Source: Arthrobacter citreus
GTDB taxonomy: Bacteria > Actinomycetota > Actinomycetes > Actinomycetales > Micrococcaceae
Direction: 5' to 3'
Length of the DNA stretch: 64,000 nt
NCBI RefSeq assembly: GCF_009192745.1
Contig: NZ_VTFV01000002.1
Location: 930,001-994,000 of the forward strand
Part shown: piece by piece, positions 1-7,743 of the stretch
Layout: every line of letters begins with the position of its first letter
How positions within the stretch are numbered: the first letter of the stretch is position 1
Notes under the pieces: generated by a model
Told to the model about the DNA's origin: nothing
The model's input: only the letters and a program-made list of their open reading frames with translations
The model's database searches: none
Made by a program: the position numbers and the translations under genes

Positions 1-136
1 CGTCGCAGGGGTCGCTGTCCAGGAGAGCAGTGGGCTCCGCGGGGAGGATGTGGACTTTGTGGTTGAGCAGCTCCAGGGCAGGGAGGACCTCAACAGATGA
101 CCCCGGACTGTTGGTCAGGAGCAGAATGTGCGACAT
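1..136 (-). CDS. glnR: GlnR-like response-regulator family protein (N-terminal fragment, cut by window edge)
   Basis: Only the first 45 codons are present; the gene runs off the left edge. The N-terminus reads MSHILLLTNSPGSS followed by VLPALELLNHKVHILPAE, which resembles the start of actinobacterial GlnR (Mycobacterium Rv0818 type), an OmpR/PhoB-class regulator of nitrogen assimilation with an atypical receiver domain. A GGAGG ribosome site lies four bases before the ATG. The nitrobindin-like and YgfZ-like genes nearby match the usual actinobacterial neighbourhood of glnR. The DNA-binding domain is outside the window, so the name is tentative. Confidence 0.6.
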   Translation of the reverse strand, partial: MSHILLLTNSPGSSVEVLPALELLNHKVHILPAEPTALLDSDPCD

Positions 137-273
137 GGATCCTCCGAAAGTTGGGCGCACATCATTGGGCACGTTATCCCGTCCGGTCCCCAGCGGCCGA
201 AGAGTGGTTGAAAGTATACCCAGCGGCGGCCCGGCAGCCCGTAGCTTTTATCCACGCTGCGTAATAAGGCAGT

Positions 274-1026
274 ATGGCTAGGGTGAAACCTTGGAGCATA
301 GCGGTGCCGGCGGCAACTGTACTGGTCGGAATCGTGGCGGCATCCTTTGTTTCCCCGGAAGCCGTGGCGCTGTTCACCGGAGCTGCAGCCGCGGCAGCCG
401 GCTTCGGCTGGCCGTACCTTCTGGGTGTTCCAGCCCGCAAGAGCCAGGGCCTGGTGCTTGCGCTCGTGGGCGCCGGCGGAGTTGCGGCCGCCTACTTCGC
501 TCCTGCCACCGCCATGCTCACCTGGATGCCCGGCATTGTTGCCGTTGGAGTAGGGGCCGTGTTCCTCATCCAGCTGCTGCGCGGCACCGGGCAGCCGCAC
601 CGCCTTGAATCCACCATCGGCGTGATCGGCGGATCCCTCGTTGCCGGGATGGCCGCCGGCTGGGTCGCAGCCGACCGCCTGCCGGGAGGGGAAGGGTCCG
701 CTGGACTCATCTCGGCCGGAGCCGCAGCCATCGCTGTGGCCATCCTCATCTCCCTCATACCGCTGGCGGACCGTATCACCGCACCGTTCGGCGTCGTTGC
801 CGGCGCCCTTGCCGGTGCCGGCGCAGCCGCCCTGGTTCCCGGCCTGCCCATCCCGGCGGGTGCCTTTGTGGGCGCGCTCTGCGCAGCGGTGATTGTTGCC
901 GTGCGCCGGCTGTCGCTTAGCCGGGATGGTTCTCCCGGCGTTTTGGGGATCGTTGCGGCCGGTGCGTCCCCGGTCCTCGCGCTGGGTACCGCCGTGTACT
1001 TTGCCGGCCGGCTCCTTCTCCCCTAG
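274..1026 (+). CDS. polytopic integral membrane protein of unknown function
   Basis: A 250-residue, very hydrophobic protein rich in Ala, Gly, Val and Leu, with about seven or eight probable membrane spans separated by short loops. The loops contain few charged residues (for example RGTGQPHRLE near residue 105 and VRRLSLSRDG near residue 215). I recognise no transport signature or catalytic motif. It starts at an ATG with a weak AAGG ribosome site and is divergent from the GlnR-like gene across a 137-base gap that probably holds both promoters. It may be a permease-like protein conserved in Arthrobacter relatives; the function is unknown. Confidence 0.65.
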   Translation: MARVKPWSIAVPAATVLVGIVAASFVSPEAVALFTGAAAAAAGFGWPYLLGVPARKSQGLVLALVGAGGVAAAYFAPATAMLTWMPGIVAVGVGAVFLIQLLRGTGQPHRLESTIGVIGGSLVAGMAAGWVAADRLPGGEGSAGLISAGAAAIAVAILISLIPLADRITAPFGVVAGALAGAGAAALVPGLPIPAGAFVGALCAAVIVAVRRLSLSRDGSPGVLGIVAAGASPVLALGTAVYFAGRLLLP

Positions 1027-1086
1027 GCCCCGCGGCGGGGGAGTCACAAGAGACAAAGCACCCGCAGACCGGGTTAGGATGGAGGC

Positions 1087-1200
1087 ATGTCGCTTCTTGC
1101 TCTTGAAATCTTCTTCATTGTCCTTCTGGGTGTCACTGGCCTGGCCATGGCAGGTTTCGCAGCCCTTGTTGTTTCCCGCCTGTACAAAGGCCAGAAGTAA
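1087..1200 (+). CDS. 37-residue single-span membrane peptide
   Basis: The frame reads MSLLALEIFFIVLLGVTGLA, then MAGFAALVVSRLYKGQK and stop. A GGAGG ribosome site directly precedes the ATG. Residues 5-30 form one membrane span and the tail RLYKGQK is basic, so the C-terminus is probably cytoplasmic. It lies 60 bases after the large membrane protein and 46 bases before the nitrobindin-like gene, in the same direction, so co-transcription is possible. No function is known to me. The good ribosome site and clean span argue for a real small gene. Confidence 0.55.
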   Translation: MSLLALEIFFIVLLGVTGLAMAGFAALVVSRLYKGQK

Positions 1201-1246
1201 CTCGAAACCTTAAAACCGCCCGAACTGACCAGGGAAGGGTCCGGCC

Positions 1247-1846
1247 ATGCCAATGGAGATCCCCACAGACCTCACGCCCGAACTCGTTCCTCTCTCCTGG
1301 CTCCTGGGAGTCTGGGAAGGAACCGGCCGCCTTGGTGAAGGCGACGCGGAGTCCGAGCATTTCTCCCAGCGTGTTACGTTCCGGCAGAACGGTCTGCCCT
1401 ACCTGCAGTACACGGCGGAGAGCTGGCTGACGGACGAGGCAGGCACAGTGCTGCGCCCGCTCGCCGTGGAGACCGGCTTCTGGGCGCTGGACCGCCCGCT
1501 GAACGACGCCGACGGCGGTCCGGGCCTCATTCCCGCGGACATCGTCCCGGCCCTGCGGAGCGCCGACGAGGTTGAAGAACTGCGCAACGATTCCGGTGGC
1601 TTCGACATTACCGCCACCATCGTGCACCCGGGCGGCATCGCGGAACTCTACTACGGCCAGATCAAGGGCCCGCAGATCCAGCTCACCACGGACCTTGTGA
1701 TGCGCGGCGTGAATTCGAAGGAATACACCGCGGCAACCCGGATCTACGGGCTGGTCAACGGTGACCTTTACTGGCGCTGGGACGTCGCGGCCGAAGGCAA
1801 GGCACTCGAAGCGCATGCCTCCGCGATCCTCAAAAAACAGGACTGA
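1247..1846 (+). CDS. nitrobindin-like / FABP-family heme-binding beta-barrel protein
   Basis: A 199-residue protein with the family motif GxWxGxG at residues 21-27 (GVWEGTG), as in actinobacterial nitrobindins and the Rv0813c-type FABP family. The fold is a ten-stranded beta-barrel. Nitrobindins bind ferric heme and can isomerise peroxynitrite to nitrate. His190 near the C-terminus (LEAHASAILKK) lies where the proximal heme ligand of true nitrobindins is expected, so heme binding is plausible, but only alignment would settle it. It precedes the YgfZ-like gene by 54 bases, which suggests a shared transcript and a redox or Fe-S maintenance theme. Confidence 0.8.
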   Translation: MPMEIPTDLTPELVPLSWLLGVWEGTGRLGEGDAESEHFSQRVTFRQNGLPYLQYTAESWLTDEAGTVLRPLAVETGFWALDRPLNDADGGPGLIPADIVPALRSADEVEELRNDSGGFDITATIVHPGGIAELYYGQIKGPQIQLTTDLVMRGVNSKEYTAATRIYGLVNGDLYWRWDVAAEGKALEAHASAILKKQD

Positions 1847-1900
1847 TCCCCGCAGCCCGGGGACCGGAATACCCTTACCTGGCAGGACGTTGCACCTGAC

Positions 1901-2995
1901 ATGAGCATCAAAAGCCCCCTCCTTAACCGCCCTGGAGCCGTCGAAGCTGCCGGCGCCGATGCCGGTACGGCAGCCCACTACGGCGACCCCCTGCGTGAGC
2001 AGCGGGCCCTGGCCCGCGGCGAAGCCGTTACCGACCTCTCCAGCCGCGGCGTCGTCACGGTCTCCGGCGAAGACAGGCTGAGCTGGCTCAACACCCTTTC
2101 CTCCCAGCAGGTCGCTGCCCTGAAACCCGGTGAGAGCTCCGAGCTGCTGCTGCTGAGCGTGCAGGGAAGGATCGAACACGACGCCCGTGTGCTGGATGAC
2201 GGCGAACGCACCTGGCTGATTGTCGAGGGAGACGAGGCCCCGGAGCTCAGCGCATGGCTGGACAGCATGAAGTTCATGCTTCGCGTGGAGGTCAGTGACG
2301 TCACTGCGGACTGGGCCGTGGCTGGTTCCGTTGCGCCGGTGACTGCCTGGTCGGACTTCGCGGTGTGGACCGATCCCTGGCCCCGGGTTTCGCCGGGAGG
2401 GCATGCGTACACCGCAACTGACGAACCGGCACACCCGGGACACGAACGCCCCTGGCACGAGTACCTGATTCCGCGGGAAGGCCTCGAGGACGCTGTGGGT
2501 GCCTCCGGGCAGGCCCTGGCCGGATCCATGGCCGCCGAAGCACTCCGTATCGCGGCCTGGCGTCCGCGCCTTGGCGCGGAGACCGATGACAAGACTATTC
2601 CGCACGAACTGGACCTGATTCGAACCGCCGTCCACCTGGCCAAGGGGTGCTACAAGGGCCAGGAAACCATTGCGCGCGTCCATAACCTTGGGCATCCGCC
2701 GCGCCGGCTGGTTTTCCTGCAGCTGGACGGTTCGCAGCACACCCTCCCAGCCGCCGGAAGCCCGGTGAAGCTCGGTGAGCGGGTAGTCGGCCGGGTGACC
2801 TCCGTGGCCCAGCATTACGAGATGGGGGCCATTGCCCTGGCCGTCATCAAGCGTTCGGTTGACCCGGACGAGCAGCTGACGGTCGACGACGAGGGCGAGC
2901 TTTACGCCGCAGCCCAGGAACTGGTTGTTTCCCCGGATGCAGGCCAGGCTGTGGGCCGGCCCACCGGTTTGCTGCGGAGCCCGCGCCCGCGCTAG
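1901..2995 (+). CDS. ygfZ: YgfZ/GcvT-family folate-binding protein
   Basis: A 364-residue protein of the YgfZ family, folate-dependent proteins that support assembly or repair of certain iron-sulfur enzymes. The diagnostic motif KGCYKGQE is at residues 248-255, with the conserved cysteine at 250. The N-terminal half is the GcvT-like folate-binding domain (GEDRLSWLNTLSSQ near residue 56). The ATG start keeps the expected family length. It follows the nitrobindin-like gene and precedes the ankyrin gene on the same strand. Family membership is firm; the precise client enzymes here are unknown. Confidence 0.88.
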   Translation: MSIKSPLLNRPGAVEAAGADAGTAAHYGDPLREQRALARGEAVTDLSSRGVVTVSGEDRLSWLNTLSSQQVAALKPGESSELLLLSVQGRIEHDARVLDDGERTWLIVEGDEAPELSAWLDSMKFMLRVEVSDVTADWAVAGSVAPVTAWSDFAVWTDPWPRVSPGGHAYTATDEPAHPGHERPWHEYLIPREGLEDAVGASGQALAGSMAAEALRIAAWRPRLGAETDDKTIPHELDLIRTAVHLAKGCYKGQETIARVHNLGHPPRRLVFLQLDGSQHTLPAAGSPVKLGERVVGRVTSVAQHYEMGAIALAVIKRSVDPDEQLTVDDEGELYAAAQELVVSPDAGQAVGRPTGLLRSPRPR

Positions 2996-3062
2996 TACCC
3001 GGCGGGCAGGGGAGAGGACTCACGAGGGCCGGCAGCGGCCGGCACGAAAGGACAAGAGCTGG

Positions 3063-3467
3063 ATGACTGACTCACCGGACCAGGCGCAGGGCAGCGCAGC
3101 AGACCAGGAAATGCTGGAGCTCGCCGAACGGCTGTTCAACGGCGCCCGCCAGGGGGACACGGACCTGCTGCGCACCTACATCAGCGCCGGTGTTCCCGTC
3201 ACGCTGACCAACGCCGCAGGGGATTCCCTGCTCATGCTTGCCGCCTACCACGGGCATGCCGGGACGGTTCAGGCGCTGATCGAGCTTGGTGCGGACGTCA
3301 ACACACTCAACGACCGGGGACAGTCTCCGCTGGCAGGGGCAGTTTTCAAGGGTTATGCGGACGTTGTCCGTACCCTTTTGGGTGCCGGTGCCGATGCTGA
3401 CGCCGGCAATCCCTCAGCCCGCGCCACCGCTGCCTACTTCCAGCGCGCGGATCTCCTCGAAAGCTAG
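3063..3467 (+). CDS. small ankyrin-repeat protein
   Basis: A 134-residue protein starting at the ATG 67 bases after the YgfZ-like stop, with AAAGGAC as the likely ribosome site. From about residue 22 it consists of three to four ankyrin repeats, visible as GDSLLMLAAYHGHAGTVQAL, then GADVNTLNDRGQSPLAGAVF, then KGYADVVRTLLGAGADADA. Such proteins mediate protein-protein contacts; small bacterial examples often accompany catalase or stress genes. No signal peptide is evident. The partner is unknown. The protein converges with the GNAT gene downstream. Confidence 0.85.
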   Translation: MTDSPDQAQGSAADQEMLELAERLFNGARQGDTDLLRTYISAGVPVTLTNAAGDSLLMLAAYHGHAGTVQALIELGADVNTLNDRGQSPLAGAVFKGYADVVRTLLGAGADADAGNPSARATAAYFQRADLLES

Positions 3468-3525
3468 CACCCCGGAGCTGCGGGGCACCGGAGGGCCGTC
3501 ACGGATCCACCGGCAGCCGCCGCGG

Positions 3526-4245
3526 CTAAGCCGGAAGCGATACCGAGGTGCACAGGCCCGCAGAGACAAACCCGGCCTGTGCAGCTGTCCGGCTGGCACC
3601 AAGATTATTGGACTGGATGCGGGACTGGGGGATCAGCCCGGCAGCCATTGCGTCTTCCACTGCGACGGACGTGATGTAGGAGCCCAGCCCCCGCATCCGG
3701 TGGTCCGGGGCGGTCAATGTTCCCACGTCGGCCAGGATCCCCTCGCGGATGCTGTAGCCGGCGCCGGCTACCGGGACCGGAGCGCCGGGACCTGTGTCAT
3801 CGACCAGGACGAAGAGGATTTCGCGGCCGGAGAGCTTGGCTTCCACGACGTCGTCCGGGGGGCAGAGCCGCTCGAGGGCTTCGGCATAGTGGTAGTCATC
3901 GGCCACGGCCAGCTCTTCTGCCCCCGGGATCGGCGGATATGAATCCGTGTAGTACAGGTGCTCCTCCGCCATTCCCCGGCCACCGTGGTCCAGGGAAAGC
4001 CGCAGCAGCCCGGAGAAGCTGCTGAGTTCAGCCGTGCTTTTGGAGCGAACCTGTTCGGCTGCCCACTCGGGTCCGGAAAAAACTTCGCGGCCGAACAGCC
4101 GGACGAACTTCACTTCGTTCGCTTCGTCGTGCACGTCGTAAATGCGCTCTTCATCCTCCGCAGCCGAGAGGGCGTCGTCTTCCAGCCCCAGCCTGCGGGA
4201 CCAGGCGAGCTGGATGATGGCAATAGTGCCGGGGTCAAGGTCCAT
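3526..4245 (-). CDS. GNAT-family N-acetyltransferase
   Basis: A 239-residue protein whose C-terminal half is a GNAT domain. Residues 165-220 contain VAGAGYSIREGILADVGTLT, then the acetyl-CoA loop RMRGLGS and the later SNNLGASRTAAQAGF, typical of motifs A and B. The N-terminal half looks like an auxiliary region and I cannot assign a substrate. I chose the ATG; a TTG three codons upstream is the alternative, and neither has a strong ribosome site. It lies 65 bases downstream of pfkA on the same strand and may be read from its transcript. Confidence 0.75.
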   Translation of the reverse strand: MDLDPGTIAIIQLAWSRRLGLEDDALSAAEDEERIYDVHDEANEVKFVRLFGREVFSGPEWAAEQVRSKSTAELSSFSGLLRLSLDHGGRGMAEEHLYYTDSYPPIPGAEELAVADDYHYAEALERLCPPDDVVEAKLSGREILFVLVDDTGPGAPVPVAGAGYSIREGILADVGTLTAPDHRMRGLGSYITSVAVEDAMAAGLIPQSRIQSNNLGASRTAAQAGFVSAGLCTSVSLPA

Positions 4246-4310
4246 AGGATTCAAGCTACACGTGTGTGCGCAGGGCGGCGCAAGGTGCGGATGCCAAACT
4301 GATAGGGGGC

Positions 4311-5339
4311 CTAACCAAAAAGAATGGCCGCTTCGTCGTAGCGGTGCTCCGGAACGGTCTTGAGGTTATCCAGGGCCTTCTCGAACCCTACCCGGACAAT
4401 GTCGGTTCCATGCAGGGACACCATGGTTCCCCACAGCCCGTCCATGACCGAATCCACGGCAGCCATGCCCAGCCGGGTGGCCAGGACCCGGTCAAAGGCG
4501 GTGGGGACACCGCCGCGCTGGATGTGGCCCAGGACGGTGGCACGGGTTTCGATCCCTGTTCGCGCCTCGATTTCCGGCGCCAGGAGCTCGCCGATCCCGC
4601 CGAGCCGCGGACGGCCGAAGGAATCCAGCCCACGCTCGGAGTGCGGGGCTTCCATGTCAGTGGTGACGAAGCCTTCCGCCACAACCACCAGGGGCGCACG
4701 GCCGCGGTCCCGGGCCTCGGTTACCCACTGGGCAATCTGGTCCAGGCTCACGGGCTTTTCGGGAATCAGGATGGCATGGGCACCGGACGCCATGCCGGAG
4801 TGCAGCGCAATCCAGCCGACGTGGCGGCCCATGACTTCGGCCACCATGCAGCGGTGGTGGGACTCGCCGGTGGTGCGGAGACGGTCGATCGCTTCGGTGG
4901 CAATTTGGACGGCCGTGTCGAACCCGAAGGTGAAGTCGGTGGCATCCAGGTCATTGTCCACGGTCTTGGGGACACCCACGATCTTCAGCCCGGCGTCGGT
5001 CAGCCGCTGGGCGGCAGCGAGCGTGCCTTCCCCGCCAATGGCGATGACGGCGTCGATCCCGAGCCGCTCAAGCGTTTTCCGGATGTTCTCGGGTCCGCCG
5101 TTGGGACCTTCGAAGGGGTTGGTGCGGGAGGTGCCCAGAATGGTTCCGCCCTGCTTGGAAATGCCGCGCACCCGGGTACGGGGCAGGTCGATGACGTCGC
5201 CGTCGACTACCCCGCGCCATCCGTCGAGGAAACCGACGAACTCGACGTTATGGGTCTTGATCCCATTGAGTACCGCTCCGCGGATCACCGCGTTGAGTCC
5301 GGGGCAGTCGCCCCCGCTGGTAAGGATGCCGATCTTCAT
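4311..5339 (-). CDS. pfkA: 6-phosphofructokinase, group III type
   Basis: Phosphorylates fructose 6-phosphate to fructose 1,6-bisphosphate in glycolysis. The 342-residue protein starts MKIGILTSGGDCPGLNAVIR (nucleotide loop). It has GGEGT at 102-106, where ATP-dependent enzymes carry Gly after the acidic residue, and PKTVDND at 124-130 with catalytic Asp128. The Lys in PKT is typical of the actinobacterial group III mixed-substrate PFK lineage, so ATP is the likely donor, though PPi use cannot be excluded from sequence. AGGGG precedes the ATG. A minus-strand TAGAAT about 45 bases upstream is a possible -10 box. Confidence 0.93.
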   Translation of the reverse strand: MKIGILTSGGDCPGLNAVIRGAVLNGIKTHNVEFVGFLDGWRGVVDGDVIDLPRTRVRGISKQGGTILGTSRTNPFEGPNGGPENIRKTLERLGIDAVIAIGGEGTLAAAQRLTDAGLKIVGVPKTVDNDLDATDFTFGFDTAVQIATEAIDRLRTTGESHHRCMVAEVMGRHVGWIALHSGMASGAHAILIPEKPVSLDQIAQWVTEARDRGRAPLVVVAEGFVTTDMEAPHSERGLDSFGRPRLGGIGELLAPEIEARTGIETRATVLGHIQRGGVPTAFDRVLATRLGMAAVDSVMDGLWGTMVSLHGTDIVRVGFEKALDNLKTVPEHRYDEAAILFG

Positions 5340-5403
5340 TACGTGACCCCTGGATCTGGTAGGTGGGCGGCGGCCTCCATTGATTCTAGCCACGCTCAGG
5401 CTG

Positions 5404-5434
5404 GCGCCCGGTACCCGGCACTCCGACCGGGCGC
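5404..5434 (-). terminator. hairpin downstream of the small PspC gene
   Basis: GCGCCCGGT at 5404-5412 pairs perfectly with ACCGGGCGC at 5426-5434 around a 13-base loop. It lies between the small PspC gene and pfkA on the minus strand. No U-tract follows, so it is at best a weak or Rho-assisted terminator. Confidence 0.35.
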
Positions 5435-5489
5435 GGCATTACGCGGATTTGTTGCCGCTGCGCACGGGGAGTGCCGGGCCCGGCCATGA

Positions 5490-5729
5490 TCAGCGCCTGA
5501 TGAACTTCTGCAGCAGTATGGTTCCGTCCGTGGTGGGCAGCAGGAGCCAGGCCACCAGGTAGGTGCCGATGCCGATGAACGGCAGCAGGAAGCTCAGCAG
5601 GACCACAATGCGGACCAGGGAGACATCCCAGCCAAATTTTTGGGCAATGCCGGCGCAGATTCCCGCCAGCCAACCGCCGCGGGCCCGTTTGATGGGTGAG
5701 GAACGCAATACGTCGAAAAACTTATCCAT
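5490..5729 (-). CDS. small PspC-domain membrane protein
   Basis: A 79-residue protein consisting almost only of a PspC domain: basic N-terminus, GGWLAGICAGIAQKFGWDVS at residues 18-37, the RIVVLLSFLLPF span, then YLVAWLLLPTTDG. PspC proteins are inner-membrane sensors or anchors of phage-shock-type envelope stress responses. It is the third gene of the minus-strand group led by the 499-residue PspC protein, after a 90-base gap, and sits opposite the PspC-containing sensor kinase. A membrane-bound signalling role is inferred from this context. Confidence 0.85.
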   Translation of the reverse strand: MDKFFDVLRSSPIKRARGGWLAGICAGIAQKFGWDVSLVRIVVLLSFLLPFIGIGTYLVAWLLLPTTDGTILLQKFIRR

Positions 5730-5819
5730 CAGTTGATTCTTTCCTTCTTCTTGGACTTCTTGGATTCGTACACTCTTTGCGGGCCGGTTCGGCCAGGGGC
5801 GGAAACCCGGCAGGCAGCC

Positions 5820-6113
5820 CTAGGCGGAGCGGTTCTTGCCCAGGACAGCCAGCAGGCCCCCGATGACCAGGGCCGCCCCGGCTCCGATGAGGAGGCCCAG
5901 CAGGACCATGCCCGTGTCCAGCCGAATGCCGGTGAGCTGGACCGCGAGGACCAGGGCTCCCGCCACAGCCAGGACCAGGCCCCAGACGATTGTGCCAACG
6001 CGCAGGGGCCGGCGCTCGGGTTCGGTTTCCGGCACATACCCTGCTTCCGAAGGTGCTCCAAAAGCAGCCGGATCGGCGTCGAAACTGCGTGGTTCGTTTT
6101 GGGATTCGCTCAT
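5820..6113 (-). CDS. small two-span membrane protein of the PspC locus
   Basis: A 97-residue protein with an acidic, hydrophilic N-terminus of about 37 residues, followed by two hydrophobic segments (VGTIVWGLVLAVAGALVLAV and VLLGLLIGAGAALVIGGLLA). The short tail is basic. Its ATG overlaps the stop of the preceding 499-residue PspC protein in an ATGA arrangement, so the two are translationally coupled and probably act together. The two-span layout resembles LiaI/LiaF-type N-terminal modules, but similarity is too weak for a family name. Confidence 0.7.
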   Translation of the reverse strand: MSESQNEPRSFDADPAAFGAPSEAGYVPETEPERRPLRVGTIVWGLVLAVAGALVLAVQLTGIRLDTGMVLLGLLIGAGAALVIGGLLAVLGKNRSA

Positions 6114-7609
6114 CGGTCCAGGCTGCTTTCGTCCGTGGTCACCAGCACGTTGCTGGCGACACCTTTGATTTCGATGATGATGCGGTTGCCCCGCGCCTCA
6201 GGGTTGAGCTGCCGCTCCTGCGGTCCCACCCACAGACCCCCTGCGGAGCTGTACCTGCCGTCGTGTTCGAGCTCCACATTGCCGAGGGCCATTTCGGAGT
6301 AGACCGAGACCGGCACGTCGTCGGGAACCAGGATGCTGAGGTCCCCGGCCGCCACGCTCACCGGAACGGTGATGTCTCCGTCCTTGAGTTCACTCGCCAG
6401 GCCGCGCAGGTCCAGGTTTCCGTCGGCAGCGGCAACGCTGTAGCCCTCGGACGCCGCTGTGGACTGGCTGGCACTCCAGTCGGACTGGTTTGCCACCACG
6501 AGGTTGCGGTAGGCGAAGCTGCCGTTGAACAGCAGGGCAGCAATCAGGGTGAGGACACCGAGTCCGCCTGCCAGTCCCGAGGACCTGCCGGCCGCGCCCA
6601 GCCCCACGATTCCCAGGCCAAAGACAACACCGGCTGCAGCCAGGGCAACAGTCACCGGGGAACCGGTCACGTAGATGCCGCTGTAGTCCAGCGCCAGCAG
6701 CACCCCGGCGGCCAGGAGCGCAAACCCGCAGATCAGGGCGACCCACGACGCCGGCGGATGGCAGCTGACCGGCTTGGGCTCCTTGCCCGGAGGCGGGAAC
6801 TGTACGTAGAAGCCGTCGAAGCCCGGGCCGGCGGGGTTGGCGTGCCCGGCCGGAGACGCGGAATGTGCACCGTAGGGCAGTGGCATCGTCGGCGCCTCCG
6901 GGCCGGGATAGCCCACGGGCGGCGGGCCGGCAGGCGCAGAGCCGGCGGGCTGGGAGGTTGCGTTCTGGCCGGTCTCGGTTCTGCCCGCGTATGAGCTTGC
7001 AGAGGACCAGCCGTGCTGGTGAGCGGGCGGCTGGTTCGGATCGGGCTGGCCCGGCTCCGCGTAGGCGGACGGACCTCCCGGACGATTCCCCGTCCCCGGG
7101 CCCTTGTTGTTGTTCCGAGTGGTGAGCCAGTAGATGCCCAGCAGCACCGCTGCTACCCAGAACAGGCCCCAGAACACGGACCCCAGCCACCCGTCGTTGG
7201 CCCAGAAGGAGATGCCCGGACCACTCAGTCCCAGGACGGTAAAGACCAGCGCTCCGGTCATCCCGGCGGTCCAGGTGCCGCGGACAGCCTCTTCGAGATG
7301 GATCCGTCCGTCCGGCTCGGGCAGCAGCGCCCAGGCAACGCCATAAAGGACGACTCCGATACCGAAGATCGAAAGCACGATCACGAGCCCTCGGACAAGG
7401 ACCGGGTCCAGGCCGGTGCGCTGGCCGATTCCTCCGGCCACGCCGCCTATCCACCGGTCCGGGGAGCGGCGGATCCCCAGTTGGCGGATCCAGGCAAAAA
7501 AGGAGTTCTGGGCAGGTGCGCCGGGGGGCGGCGTGCCGGGCATGGCCGGCGGCACTGGCGGGGTGTGTTCCCCGCCGGGGGTTCCGGGGTTAGTTGAGTG
7601 CGGGTTCAT
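6110..7609 (-). CDS. PspC-domain protein with LiaF-like C-terminal domain
   Basis: A 499-residue membrane protein. A Pro-rich N-terminus (residues 1-30) is followed by a PspC domain (about 38-100, with WIGGVAGGIGQRTGLDPV). Further spans and a Pro/Gly/Tyr-rich linker lead to a block of spans near 290-370. The C-terminal soluble beta-rich domain (about 390-499, LDLRGLASELKDGDITVPVS onward) resembles the C-terminal domain of LiaF-type proteins. LiaF-like proteins restrain a cognate LiaS-type kinase. It is divergent from the kinase-regulator pair, so it is a plausible modulator of that pair. Confidence 0.82.
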   Translation of the reverse strand: MNPHSTNPGTPGGEHTPPVPPAMPGTPPPGAPAQNSFFAWIRQLGIRRSPDRWIGGVAGGIGQRTGLDPVLVRGLVIVLSIFGIGVVLYGVAWALLPEPDGRIHLEEAVRGTWTAGMTGALVFTVLGLSGPGISFWANDGWLGSVFWGLFWVAAVLLGIYWLTTRNNNKGPGTGNRPGGPSAYAEPGQPDPNQPPAHQHGWSSASSYAGRTETGQNATSQPAGSAPAGPPPVGYPGPEAPTMPLPYGAHSASPAGHANPAGPGFDGFYVQFPPPGKEPKPVSCHPPASWVALICGFALLAAGVLLALDYSGIYVTGSPVTVALAAAGVVFGLGIVGLGAAGRSSGLAGGLGVLTLIAALLFNGSFAYRNLVVANQSDWSASQSTAASEGYSVAAADGNLDLRGLASELKDGDITVPVSVAAGDLSILVPDDVPVSVYSEMALGNVELEHDGRYSSAGGLWVGPQERQLNPEARGNRIIIEIKGVASNVLVTTDESSLDR

Positions 7610-7743
7610 GCTTCCAGTCTTCCAACCGGGGGACGCCCGCACATCCGGGTTTCCCCTGAGCGACCCCTGAACGTACCCCTGACCCGGGAACCGGAAAGGA
7701 AATATGTGCCGGTTCCCGGCCGCTGCCGTGCTTGGATTGGAGC

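Noticed and set aside
1133-2815. 560-residue antisense frame over the nitrobindin-like and YgfZ-like genes
   Set aside because: Both sense genes have clear family motifs; the antisense translation does not.
4266-5489. 407-residue plus-strand frame over pfkA
   Set aside because: The minus-strand PFK has all catalytic motifs; the plus-strand frame is a composition artefact.
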